Shown one piece after another: positions 51,431-60,612 of a stretch of DNA of 64,000 nucleotides (positions within the stretch are counted from its first letter, which is position 1; every line of letters begins with the position of its first letter). The position numbers and the translations under genes were made by a program. The stretch comes from Candidatus Aalborgicola danicus (GTDB lineage Bacteria > Pseudomonadota > Gammaproteobacteria > Burkholderiales > Burkholderiaceae_C). The stretch covers positions 124,001-188,000 of the forward strand of contig JADJBC010000001.1 in assembly GCA_016703945.1 (NCBI GenBank), in the 5' to 3' direction. Below the pieces are notes generated by a model. It was not told the DNA's origin. It worked only from the letters and a program-made list of their open reading frames with translations, and made no database searches.

Positions 51431-51484
51431 AGAGCAGCTGCCAGCCCCCGTGGAATGTACGCAAACAGCTATTACTTGAATAGC
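51431..51484 (+). repeat. Dispersed intergenic repeat, inverted partner
   Basis: AGCTGCCAGCCCCCGTGGAA, TGTACGCAAACAGCTATTA. It runs opposite to the copy at 51349-51408 with about 22 bases between, and overlaps the last codons of the fused oxidoreductase gene. Confidence 0.8.
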
Positions 51485-54201
51485 ACCACCCGTCCATTCG
51501 CAAAGCCCACGCAGGTCAGCACATAGCCGTCTTCCACCTCGTGCGGGTCCAGGCCTGCGGTGCTGCCCATCGGTGCGTCGCCCGACACTTTTCGCACCTT
51601 GCACTCGCCACAGTCACCCGTGCGGCAGGCGCTGGCTATCTTCACACCTGCCTGGTCGGCAATTTCCAGAATGCTTTGCTGGCCGCTGCAGGCCACCTCG
51701 ATACCTGAGGCCTCGAAACACACGCTGCCACCGCTGGCCTGCACCGTGCTGGCGGTGCCAAAGCTCTCCTCGTGGAAGTGGCCCATGGCAAAGCCTGACT
51801 TCTGGAACAGCGCCTTGGTGCCATCCATAAACCCGGTGGGGCCGCAGATATAGACCTCGCGCTCAGCAAAGTCGGGTGCAATTTTCTTCAACATGGCTGC
51901 ATCCAGGTAACCGGTGAGGCCGCGCCATTTGTCTTTTTTGGTGCTGCGGGTCAGGCTGGTGTGCTGCTTGATGCGCGGGTTGGTGGCGGCCATTGCGTCT
52001 ACTTCGGCAGCAAAGATCAGGTCTTGGGCCGTGCGGGCACAGTGGAAGTACACCACGTCAGTGTCCAGGAGCTGACCTGCGTTACTTTGGTCGTTTTGCT
52101 GCTGATCATGTATCCATCGCGCCATTGACAACATGGGCGTGACACCACTGCCTGCGGACAACAGCAGCAGTTTCTTGCGCGGCTTGGGAGCGCAGGTGAA
52201 CTTGCCGTGGGGGCCGGTCATTTTCAGAGTGGTGCCCGCCTGCAGGTGGTCGCAAAGCCAGTTGGAAACCGCGCCGCCATCGAGGCGCTTGACGGTCAAC
52301 TCAAAGTACGCCGGCTGGGTGGGTGTGGAAGACATGGTGTAGGAGCGAAACAGCTTTTTGCCATCCACTTCAATTTCCAAAGTCACAAACTGGCCGGGCT
52401 TGTAGTCCAAAGGCAGCCCTGCAGCATCGACAAATCGAAACGCTTTGGCATCCGAAGTCACGTCCAGCACCTCGGTGCAGCGCGCAACCAACGCGCGCTG
52501 CACGGGGTCTGGCAAAGCGAGCTTTTGAACCTGACCGACATCCACCGACGATTTGCGCCCAACCAGCGGCAGCTTGTCCGCCACCTGCCCGATCCATTTG
52601 CCTTTTTCACCCAGAAAGTCCGGCAGTACCTTCACAGTTGCCGCACCCAGCACGCTGATGGCGGTCATCACGCCCGACATCATGGCCGACGCCACACCGC
52701 AAAACAGAATGTCTTGCCCCGTCAAATACAAGCCTTGGATCGGCGTGCGCGGCTTGACCCAGCTTTGCGCAAAGCGCTCGGGCGTGTGCTCCAGACCATA
52801 GACCTGGCCTTGGGCGTAGTTGCTGAAGTGCGCGGTGGACAAGGGGGTGGATAGCTCAAAGTAGTCCACCTTGCCGCGCGCTTGGGGCGCGTGTTTGTAG
52901 ACGTCGGCCAACAGCTTCTCCGCCAACATGGATTTCAGGTCGTCATAGTCGGCGCCCCGGTTTTTCCAGGGCTTGTCGGCCCACTTTTTGAACCACTCAA
53001 AGGGGGCCAGCGAGATCACGTCGATGGTGGACTTGCCAGGGTAGTGGCTGTCCCAGGCCGGGTCTTTGCTGGAGGGGAATGAAATGTAGTTCAGCGGCGA
53101 TTCAGTGTTCTTGTTGGGAGCTGGTTGGGCCATGAACTTGGCCAGACTGGCATCGTGGTCGTAGTCTTGGTAGACCCACTTGTTGGCCTGCTCTAGCTGC
53201 AAGTCTTTGTCCGTGCCATGGAGACCAATGTAGAGCCCGAGGTGCGCCACGGAGGGCTTAAACGCCGAGAGCTTGTCCCGCAGCTTCAGGCGTGTGCCCA
53301 CCGCATCGGGTATCAGCTTGCCATAGGTGTTGTGCAGGCCCGCCGCGCTGATGACGTGCTGGCTCAAGATTTCATCGCCATTACTCATGCGCACACCGAT
53401 GGCGCGGTCTCCCTCCACCATGATTTGTTCTACCTCGGCGCTCACCACCACCGCACCACCGGCGCGCTGAATCACGGGTTCAATATGGCGCGCGATTTGC
53501 GACGCCCCGCCGATGGGGAAGCTCGCGCCGCCCAGGTAATGCTGTGCCACTACCGCGTGCATGGCAAAGCTGCTTTGTGCGGGTGGCAGCCCATAGTCGC
53601 CCCACTGGCCGCACAACACGCTGGCAAGCTTGGGGTCTTGGATGAAGTCCGCCATCACCGCCTTGGTGGTGCGCCCAAAATAGTTGCCGCCCAGCTTGGT
53701 GGCAAGGGCTTGCAAGCGTGTGGGCAAGTAGCGCTGACCCAGGTGCACGGGCAAGCTGTTGGTGGCCGCGCGGATGTGCTTGAGGTAGTCGTCAATCTGC
53801 TTGCGGCCTTGGGGGAACGACTTGAGCAACTCATCCCGAAAATTGGCGGCACCGGCTACAAAGTTGTACTGCGTGTCCTGGATGATGATTTTGTCGTACA
53901 CCGCGTCCATCTTGGCCCACTCCAGCTTGCCATCGGTAATCACATCAAACACCCGGCGCAAAGGCGAGTTGGGGTTGTGCACCTCGCCGATGTAGTGCAC
54001 GCCTACATCCCACTCGTAGCCACGGCGTTTGAAGGAATGGGTGAATCCGCCAGCGGTGTAGTGGCGCTCCAGCACCAGCACCTTTTTGCCCGACTTGGCC
54101 ATCAGCGCGGCAGTGGTCAGGCCACCCAGACCGGAGCCGATGACGATGGCGTCATAGTGGGTGTCGATTTCGCTGGAGACATATTTTTGACCGACGATCA
54201 T
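51472..54201 (-). CDS. Fusion: carotenoid isomerase/retinol-saturase-like FAD enzyme + ferredoxin reductase + 2Fe-2S ferredoxin
   Basis: The product has 909 residues. Residues about 15-530 form a phytoene-desaturase-type FAD domain (AIVIGSGLGGLTTAALMA, LERHYTAGGFTHSFKRRGYEWDVGVHYIG, GLYLTGQDILFCGVASAMMSG). About 575-790 form an FNR module (FRSYTMSS for FAD, SAGSGVTPMLSMARW for NAD(P), CGPTGFM). About 815-909 form a plant-type ferredoxin with CRTGDCGEC and a later cysteine (LTCVGF). A self-sufficient redox enzyme for a polyene or lipid is inferred. ATG 54201 has AGGAG seven bases upstream. The divergent MarR gene probably controls it. Confidence 0.88.
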   Translation of the reverse strand: MIVGQKYVSSEIDTHYDAIVIGSGLGGLTTAALMAKSGKKVLVLERHYTAGGFTHSFKRRGYEWDVGVHYIGEVHNPNSPLRRVFDVITDGKLEWAKMDAVYDKIIIQDTQYNFVAGAANFRDELLKSFPQGRKQIDDYLKHIRAATNSLPVHLGQRYLPTRLQALATKLGGNYFGRTTKAVMADFIQDPKLASVLCGQWGDYGLPPAQSSFAMHAVVAQHYLGGASFPIGGASQIARHIEPVIQRAGGAVVVSAEVEQIMVEGDRAIGVRMSNGDEILSQHVISAAGLHNTYGKLIPDAVGTRLKLRDKLSAFKPSVAHLGLYIGLHGTDKDLQLEQANKWVYQDYDHDASLAKFMAQPAPNKNTESPLNYISFPSSKDPAWDSHYPGKSTIDVISLAPFEWFKKWADKPWKNRGADYDDLKSMLAEKLLADVYKHAPQARGKVDYFELSTPLSTAHFSNYAQGQVYGLEHTPERFAQSWVKPRTPIQGLYLTGQDILFCGVASAMMSGVMTAISVLGAATVKVLPDFLGEKGKWIGQVADKLPLVGRKSSVDVGQVQKLALPDPVQRALVARCTEVLDVTSDAKAFRFVDAAGLPLDYKPGQFVTLEIEVDGKKLFRSYTMSSTPTQPAYFELTVKRLDGGAVSNWLCDHLQAGTTLKMTGPHGKFTCAPKPRKKLLLLSAGSGVTPMLSMARWIHDQQQNDQSNAGQLLDTDVVYFHCARTAQDLIFAAEVDAMAATNPRIKQHTSLTRSTKKDKWRGLTGYLDAAMLKKIAPDFAEREVYICGPTGFMDGTKALFQKSGFAMGHFHEESFGTASTVQASGGSVCFEASGIEVACSGQQSILEIADQAGVKIASACRTGDCGECKVRKVSGDAPMGSTAGLDPHEVEDGYVLTCVGFANGRVVLFK

Positions 54202-54271
54202 GGTGGGGCTCCTGTTGGGTCTGTAAAGGTACAAATTGCGAGGACGGGTACGCTACAATTTCGTTCAGTTG

Positions 54272-54288
54272 TGAACTATTATAGTTCA
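54272..54288. promoter_or_regulatory. MarR-type operator between divergent genes
   Basis: TGAACTA-TTA-TAGTTCA is a perfect 17-base palindrome, with further GTTCA/TGAAC half-sites on each side. It lies 15 bases before the MarR start and 70 bases before the oxidoreductase start. Confidence 0.7.
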
Positions 54289-54303
54289 ACATTGAACCAA
54301 ATA

Positions 54304-54768
54304 ATGCCAAATACTTTAGAGTCCTCTGCCAGAAAAGCTGCCACCAGCAAAGCGTGGTTTGGTGTGGTGCGAGCCTACAACCTGTGTGATGCCGCCATGG
54401 CAAGCCAACTCGCCGTCTTGGGTTTGCGCGTGGGCGAACATGAGGTGCTGGCCAACCTGATGCTCCACCCTGGCATGACGCAGCAAGCGCTGGCCAAACG
54501 TTGCTTTGTGGCCAAGAGCGGCATTAGCATGCTGCTCACCCGCATGGAAGCACAAGCGCTGCTGCGCCGCGAGGCAGACCCAAGCGACGGCCGTATCAAA
54601 CGCCTGTACCTCTCTATCGAAGGTGAAACGCTAGCCCAGCAAACCCTGGCGATTCAGGACGCAATCGTGAAGCGAATGATGGAACCCCTGTCCGACGACG
54701 AGCTTGCCAGCATGACCGAACTCTCGGAGCGCGTCGCTGCGCAGCTGGGTGGTATTTCCGAGCCCTGA
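54304..54768 (+). CDS. MarR-family transcriptional regulator
   Basis: The product has 154 residues. The winged helix shows LGLRVGEHEVLANLMLHPGMTQQALAKRCFVAKSGISMLLTRMEAQALLRREADPSDGRIKRLYL, with the usual D-x-R wing. N- and C-terminal helices form the dimer. It is divergent from the fused oxidoreductase and is likely its repressor through the palindrome at 54272. Confidence 0.92.
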   Translation: MPNTLESSARKAATSKAWFGVVRAYNLCDAAMASQLAVLGLRVGEHEVLANLMLHPGMTQQALAKRCFVAKSGISMLLTRMEAQALLRREADPSDGRIKRLYLSIEGETLAQQTLAIQDAIVKRMMEPLSDDELASMTELSERVAAQLGGISEP

Positions 54769-55087
54769 GGCATCTACGGACCGATAGACGTTTCAACCAC
54801 ATGGGGCCAGATATCGCATCGTGCAATCGCGCTCAATCCGCCTGAGACGCTCGATTTGCCTCCCCTGCAGCCAGGTTCACCACCAGGGCTTGTTGTTCAG
54901 GAGCGTGATTTGCGTGGCCCGCGCGCCGGGGATATGTGCGGGGGGTTCGGAGTCCACACCGATGTGATCGAGAACCCGTCTCTGCTCCAGGGCTGTGAGG
55001 TGCAGTTCGTCGACCTTGGCGCCACGCTTGTCACTCGCGCTGCGTTTCACCGGGCCACCAGGTGTTGAGGGTCATGGGTAAATCAAA
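54769..55087. other. Gene-free stretch, possible remnant
   Basis: No convincing gene. A minus-strand frame of about 60 codons (around 54885-55065) reads GPVKRSASDKRGAKVDELHL and on to a stop. The composition looks coding-like but I know no family. It may be the tail of a lost gene. Confidence 0.3.
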
Positions 55088-55147
55088 GTTGCTACTAAAA
55101 GAGTAGCTGCTTGCGCAACATCCACGAGGGCTAGAGGCAATTTTTAC
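55088..55147 (-). repeat. Dispersed intergenic repeat, well-conserved copy
   Basis: AAAAGAGTAGCTGCTTGCGCA, then CCACGAGGGCTAGAGGC. It is nearly identical to 51349-51408. It lies next to the ynfA-like gene end. Confidence 0.85.
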
Positions 55148-55183
55148 ATATAGGTTTTGTAGGCGGCAAACCGGCAGAAGACC

Positions 55184-55531
55184 TCAGGCCGTGCGGTGCC
55201 CCAGCGCGATGACGCCCGCCCCGGCCAGTGCCAAGCCTACGCCGAGGTAATCATTCCACGTGGGCGTGACACCATCCACAAAGTACAACCAGCCCAGCGC
55301 CGTGGCGATATACACCGCACCATAGGTGGCGTACACCCGACCACTGGCCGCCGGATGCAGGGTCAAGAGCCAAACAAAAACCATCAAACTGAGAGCAGCT
55401 GGCAATAACAGCCAAGCCGGGCCTTTGCCAGTCAGCCACAACAGGGGCAGGTAACACCCCACAAGCTCTGCAATCGCCGTGGCAAAAAACAGACCGAAGC
55501 TGCGGGCAAGGGCTATGGCATCCATGGTCAT
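55184..55531 (-). CDS. YnfA/UPF0060 small membrane protein
   Basis: The product has 115 residues with four membrane helices. TAIAELVGCYLPLLWL, GRVYATYGAVYIATALGWLYFVDG and GVGLALAGAGVIAL are the family pattern. Relatives resemble small multidrug efflux proteins. Its ATG overlaps the MerR stop (ATGA), so it is coupled to that regulator. Confidence 0.9.
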   Translation of the reverse strand: MTMDAIALARSFGLFFATAIAELVGCYLPLLWLTGKGPAWLLLPAALSLMVFVWLLTLHPAASGRVYATYGAVYIATALGWLYFVDGVTPTWNDYLGVGLALAGAGVIALGHRTA

Positions 55532-55944
55532 GTGACGGCCATGTCCGCAAGAATGCAGCAGTCACGCGTAAGCCCGGCGCTGCAGGTGGCATCACAACTG
55601 TCGACCATCAATTCCAGGCTGGCCTCCAGTTGGCGCATATCGGCAAGCTTGGCACGGACCTCGTCCAGGTGCAGTTGCGCCTGTTCACGCACCTCGCTGC
55701 AGGCGCGGTCGCCATCGTCGAACAACTGGGCCAGCACCCGCACCTGCTCGATTGGGAAGCCAAAGTCCCGGCACCGCTTGATGAAGCCCAGGCGTGTGAG
55801 GTCGCGGCGACTGTAGGTGCGGTGCCCGTTGGCCGCGCGGCCCGCGCTGGGCAACAGACCGATCTGCTCGTAATAACGAATGGTGGGCACACTGCAGCGC
55901 GTGTGGGCCGCCAGGGCACCAATGGTGAGTGGGGTGTTGGACAT
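55528..55944 (-). CDS. MerR-family transcriptional regulator with Cys-rich C terminus
   Basis: The product has 138 residues. The N-terminal domain is TIGALAAHTRCSVPTIRYYEQIGLLPSAGR and the coupling region RLGFIKRCRDFGFPIEQV. The C-terminal cluster (SCDATCSAGLTRDCC) is a probable metal or oxidant site. It controls the divergent 56039 gene through a 19-base-spaced promoter that overlaps a palindrome. Confidence 0.9.
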   Translation of the reverse strand: MSNTPLTIGALAAHTRCSVPTIRYYEQIGLLPSAGRAANGHRTYSRRDLTRLGFIKRCRDFGFPIEQVRVLAQLFDDGDRACSEVREQAQLHLDEVRAKLADMRQLEASLELMVDSCDATCSAGLTRDCCILADMAVT

Positions 55945-55969
55945 TTTGAAAGGTTATTGAAGAAAAGAC

Positions 55970-56000
55970 TTGCACCTCAAGTAACTTGAGCTTGTACCGT
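55970..56000 (+). promoter_or_regulatory. MerR-type promoter with 19-bp spacer and operator
   Basis: A -35 TTGCAC (55970-55975) and a -10 TACCGT (55995-56000) are separated by 19 bases. Within the spacer CTCAAG-TAA-CTTGAG is a perfect palindrome. Over-long spacers of this kind are the hallmark of MerR activation. It drives the plus-strand gene at 56039. Confidence 0.78.
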
Positions 56001-56038
56001 ACGGCCTGCACTATTGCATACAACACAAGGACTGTTCC

Positions 56039-56344
56039 ATGTTTTCCATCCACAAAACCCCGCCCCACGCAGGGAAAGCCACAGCCGCCGCAGTTGCGAC
56101 CGCAGTCGTCGCGTGCGGAGTGTGCTGCATTCCTCTGGTCGCGCCCCTAGCCTTGACCCTGCTGGCCAGCCTGGGCGTCTATTCCGCCAGCGATCTGTTG
56201 ACCAATGCCTGGTGGCTGGCGGCAGCGGCCGTGCTGGTGTTGAGTTCCCTGCTCGTTTTGAGGTGGCGCAAACACCTGCACCGTTCTGCACCACGAGCCT
56301 GCGCTACCGGTTGCGGTTGCAAGACAGCCGGTGGCGCTTCATAG
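56039..56344 (+). CDS. Small Cys-rich membrane protein, mercury-transport-like
   Basis: The product has 101 residues with two membrane helices. VACGVCCIPLVAPLALTLLASLG resembles the metal-binding first helix of MerT/MerF/MerC proteins, and the C terminus CATGCGCK adds another cysteine group. Its promoter is of MerR type. Import or binding of Hg2+ or another soft metal is inferred; no merA or merP is adjacent. Confidence 0.7.
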   Translation: MFSIHKTPPHAGKATAAAVATAVVACGVCCIPLVAPLALTLLASLGVYSASDLLTNAWWLAAAAVLVLSSLLVLRWRKHLHRSAPRACATGCGCKTAGGAS

Positions 56345-56379
56345 CCGTATTAGCAAAGGCGATGTTGACAATCGTTTGG

Positions 56380-56440
56380 ATCGCTACAAAATACGTAGCG
56401 GTGTGTGCTGTAACCACGGGGGCTAGCAGCCAATTTAGTC
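56380..56440 (-). repeat. Dispersed intergenic repeat, diverged copy
   Basis: TACGTAGC, then CCACGGGGGCTAGCAGCC. Family order is kept with several changes. It lies in the gap after the small Cys-rich membrane protein gene. Confidence 0.5.
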
Positions 56441-56565
56441 GAACTACTTCAGCACAATGCTTGGTGTGGACTATTTACCCACCAGCTTCGTGAACTTGCC
56501 TGAGGCTTTGCTGGTTTCCCTGGGCTCGGCGTCAACATTCGCCAGCATCTGGTTCGACCCCCACG

Positions 56566-56994
56566 TCATCCGAATCGGAAATGGATGGGCGGTTCGTCAG
56601 CGGCCAGGCAATGCCCAGAGGGTGATCCGCCGACTCGCCATAACGCCGAGCAGCGCAACGTCGCGCCATTGGCAGCACGCAAAACCGGTTCGGCGGAATA
56701 CACGTAGTGGTCAGTATCCAATCCAGAAAAAATCCGGTCGTAATGCTTTCCCGTACCGTAGAGACGCCGGAGTTCCGCAAGGTTACGCTTGCGCTCAATC
56801 GCGAAGCCCCGCGCTTCAAAACGGTCACCCCGCAACTCCAAAACCATCATTGCGCCCTCCGGCCCTTCGTGCCGGAAGATTCCAACCGTGATGTCCTGGT
56901 CGCTACGGTCATGAATCAAACTGTGCGTATGCCCGGCGCAGCCACCCAAGGTGAACAGAATCAGGCCCGCCAGCAAAAGAATCCTTACATCCAT
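56566..56994 (-). CDS. Lipoprotein at the end of the metal efflux operon, unknown function
   Basis: The product has 142 residues. A lipobox LGGC follows a hydrophobic leader; the mature part holds a compact beta-rich domain with two cysteines and His (GHTHSLIHD, TLRCSALWRV, GHCLAADEP). ATG 56994 has AAAGGAA upstream. Same strand as the RND genes and probably co-transcribed with the periplasmic protein before it. Confidence 0.7.
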   Translation of the reverse strand: MDVRILLLAGLILFTLGGCAGHTHSLIHDRSDQDITVGIFRHEGPEGAMMVLELRGDRFEARGFAIERKRNLAELRRLYGTGKHYDRIFSGLDTDHYVYSAEPVLRAANGATLRCSALWRVGGSPSGHCLAADEPPIHFRFG

Positions 56995-57067
56995 GGTGTT
57001 TCCTTTCGTCCACAAGAGCCTTGGCATCTGCTTCCACTTTGAAACTTTTCCTGTCTGAAGTGAAAAG

Positions 57068-57451
57068 TCACTTCAGCACAAAGCGTGCCGTGGACGACTT
57101 GCCCCCCAGCGACACCACGGCCACCACCTTGGTGCCAGCCGCCACTTTGAAGCTTCCCTTGGCTTCCAGCTTGTCGCCAGCTGGTTTGAGTTCCACCTCC
57201 TGCTTGTCGGTACCGGAAAGCAAAGTCAGCTTGGCTGCAGCCTTGCTGACATCCACGGCTTTTCCGTGGTCACGTAGATGCAATTGCAGCAAATCGGGCT
57301 TGGCAACGAGTTCGTAGTCCATGTCTTTGACCTCAACCACGAGGCCACCATGCAGCGGTTTGTGCTCATGTCCATGGGCATGGTTGTCGGCAGCGAAAGC
57401 TGCGCCCGTGGTCGCTAAGGCCAAGGCGGCTATGAGTTGAGGGAATTTCAT
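57068..57451 (-). CDS. Periplasmic His-containing protein of the metal efflux operon
   Basis: The product has 127 residues with a signal peptide ending AFA-A. The mature N terminus is histidine-rich (DNHAHGHEHKPLHGG), followed by a beta-sandwich-like domain. It probably binds the metal exported by the RND pump. AAAGGAA lies six bases before the ATG. It follows the cusA-like gene by 27 bases. Confidence 0.75.
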   Translation of the reverse strand: MKFPQLIAALALATTGAAFAADNHAHGHEHKPLHGGLVVEVKDMDYELVAKPDLLQLHLRDHGKAVDVSKAAAKLTLLSGTDKQEVELKPAGDKLEAKGSFKVAAGTKVVAVVSLGGKSSTARFVLK

Positions 57452-57478
57452 ATGTGTTCCTTTCAGGGGGTTAAAAAA

Positions 57479-60400
57479 TCAGAAGGCTTCCGCATTGCGG
57501 TCGTCCAACAAGCGTTCGGCGTCCTTTCGGCCAAACAGCCAGAACAGGACTGGCGTCAAATAGGTATCGAGCAGCGTGGAGCTGATCAGGCCAGAGAAGA
57601 TCACTACCGCAACGGGGTGCAAGATCTCGGTGCCTGGGCGCTCAGCCTCAAACAACAGCGGTGCCAGCGCAAAGGCGGTCACCAGAGCGGTCATCAGCAC
57701 CGGGCTCAACCGTTCCAGCGAGCCGCGCACCACCATCTTGTGGTCAAACTCTTCACCCTCGATTCGCATCAGGTTGATGTAGTGGCTAACCTTCAAAATG
57801 CCGTTGCGTACCGAAATACCCGCCAGCGTGATAAAGCCCACTAGCGCTGCCACCGACAGCGGTTGGCCCGATATCCACAAGCCCAGCACCGCACCGACCA
57901 ACGCCAGCGGAATATTGACCATGATCAGTACCGACAAGGTAACCGACTGGTATCGGCTATACAGCACTACAAACATCAGCACCAAAGACACGATGGACAG
58001 CAAGCCCACCAGTTTGGACGCCTCTTCCTGCGCCTGAAACTGACCACCCAACGTGATGAAGTAGCCCTCGGGCAGCTTGGAGTCGGCCACCACCTTGCGG
58101 ATGTCTTCCACAATCTCGGAAAGCGCACGGCCCTGCGCATTGGCCGACAGCACGATGCGGCGCTTGCCATCATCACGGCTGATCTGGTTGGGGCCGTCAC
58201 TGTCTTCAATGGTGGCAACTTTGGACAGCGGTACCGGTCCCGACGGGGTTTGCAGCAGGATATTGCCCAGGCCTTCCACCGAGCGAGCCGACTCCGGCAG
58301 GCGCACCACCAGCGCGAAGCGGCGCGAGCCCTCCACTATCTGCGTCACCTTTTCGCCTTCGACCAAGCTTTGTAGTGCTGCCAGAATCTGCGGTGTGGGC
58401 ACGCCGTATTGCGCCGCCGCAGCGTAGTCCACACGTACCTTGATCTGCGGCGCCAGTACCTGCTTCTCGATCTCCAGGTCGGCGATGCCGGGCACTGCGA
58501 CCAACTTGGTCTGCAGCAGATCGGCCTGCCCGCGCAGGGTGTCCAGATCGTCACCAAAAATCTTTATCGCGATTTGTGAGCGCACGCCCGACAACATGTG
58601 GTCTATGCGGTGCGAGATGGGTTGCCCGATACCAATAGACGCCGGCAGGTTGACCAGGCGCGCACGGATATCGGCCGAAATCTCGTCCATGGATCGGGTC
58701 AGCTCGGACGCGGGTTTCAGCCCCACGTCCAGTTCGCTGACGTGCACTCCCTCGGCGTGTTCGTCCAGCTCGGCCCGGCCACTGCGACGCCCGACGTGTG
58801 TGACCTCGGGCACTTGTTTGACCAATCGCTCAGCCTGCTGCGCCAAGGCAGACGATTCGGCCAGCGTGACGCCAGGGTTCAGCCGTAGACCGACCAACAG
58901 CGTGCCCTCGTTAAACGGCGGCAAAAAGGTCTTCGCAAAAAAGGCACGGCCACCGCCGCCAGCAAAACGGCCAAACCGGCTGCCACCAGTGCGGGCTTCG
59001 GGGCATTCAGCACCCGCTGCAGGCTGCTCCGGTAGCCACGTTTGAGCCAGGCCAGCAGTTTGGTGTCGCCATGGTTGAGCGAACGCATGCGCGGCAAAGG
59101 TAGTAGGCCAGCACCGGCGTGACCGTGACAGACACCACCAGTGAGGCCAGTGTGGACACGATGAAGGCAATGCCCAATGGCACAAACAGCCGCCCTTCCA
59201 TACCGGGCAGCGCAAACAGCGGCAGAAACACCAACACGATGATGATGGTGGCATACAGAATGGCAGAGCGCACCTCCATCGTCGCGCTAGCCACCAGCTC
59301 GTGTGGGTTCATCCGGTGGTCGTGGTGGCGCTCGCGGTCCACCTTCAGGCGGCGCATCACGTTCTCTACACCCACCACCGCGTCATCTACCAGGCCGCCA
59401 ATGGCGATGGCCAGGCCGCCCAGTGTCATGGTGTTGATGGACAGACCGAAATACTTGAACACCAGCGCCGTCATGAAGATAGACACCGGAATGGCGGTCA
59501 GTGCAATGATGGTGGGCCGCAAGGTGCCCAGAAAGAAGAACAGGATCACTGCGACAAAGATCGACGCACCTATCAGCTTGCCTTGCAGCGTCGTGATGGA
59601 TGACTCAATAAAACTCGCCTGGCGGAATGTCACCTTGGGCTCGTCCATGCCAGCTGGCAAGGAGCGTTTCATGTCTGCCAACGCAGATTCGATGGAACGG
59701 GTCAGCGCAATGGTGTCGGCTGTGGGTTGCTTTTGAATGCCCAGGATCACCGCCGGTTTGCCTTCAAAACCCGCATCACCCCGTTTGATGGCGGGTGCAA
59801 ACGCCACCTCTCCAATCTGGCGCAGTAGGATGGGTTGGCCGTTCTTGGTCGTCAAGGCCAGGTTCTTCAGGTCCTCCAGCCGCGAGGTACGGCCCAGGTT
59901 GCGGATCAGGTATTCGCGGCCATTGAGTTCCAAAATCCGCCCGAGGTGTTGGACGAGAAACCTTTCAGCGCTCCCCTCCAGCTGCTCATGCGAAATGCCT
60001 AGCTCGGCCATGCGCACGGTGTTGGGTTGAACCTGGAACTGGCGCACCTCGCCGCCAATCGGAATCACCTGCGCCACGCCGGGTACGGCCATCAGCCGTG
60101 GGCGCAACACCCAATCGGCATATTCACGCACCTGCATCGGCGAGATTTTGGCCGTGTCGATGGGGATCGCAATCTGCATGATCTCGCCCATGATGGAGCT
60201 GATAGGGCCCCATACGCGGCACCACACCGGCGGGCAGCCCTTCTTCCATCGCCGACAAACGCTCAGACACCATCTGGCGGGCGCGAAAGATCTCGGTGCT
60301 CCAGTCAAAGGTGACGTAGATGAAGGACAGCCCGGCACTGGAGACCGAGCGAACGCTCTCCACACCCGGCAGGCCGTTCATCGTGGTTTCCAGCGGGAAA

Positions 60401-60597
60401 GTCAAGAGTTGCTCCACCTCTTCGGCCGCCATGCCACCGGCCTCGGTCATGATGGTGACCGTGGGCTTGTTGAGATCGGGGAACACATCCACCGGTGTGC
60501 GCGACAGCGTGAACGCGCCATAGGCCATCAACACCAGGCTGGCAATGATGACCAGCAGCCGGTTGGACAGGCTGTTATCGAGAAGCCACTTGAACAT
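57479..60597 (-). pseudogene. Heavy-metal RND pump (CusA/CzcA family), three frameshifts
   Basis: Four frame segments together give a full heavy-metal-efflux RND protein of about 1,040 residues. Seen in order are MFKWLLDNSLSNRLLVI, DVFPDLNKPTVTIMTEAGGMAAEEVEQLLTFPLE, LGGLAIAIGGLVDDAVVGVENV, HVGRRSGRAELDEHAEGVHVSE, LALVGAVLGLWISGQPLSVAALVGFITLAGI, and a final FGRKDAERLL. Breaks occur near 60210, 59100 and 58930. The TM4 region GGLVDDAVVGVENVMRR holds the proton-relay acids. The protein would export monovalent or divalent metals. Each break is repairable by one base. Confidence 0.85.
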
Positions 60598-60612
60598 GCG
60601 TGTGACTCCTTT

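Noticed and set aside
53218..54303. Long plus-strand frame running into the MarR gene
   Set aside because: Only the part from ATG 54304 is MarR-like; the upstream part is antisense to the fused oxidoreductase and crosses its promoter.
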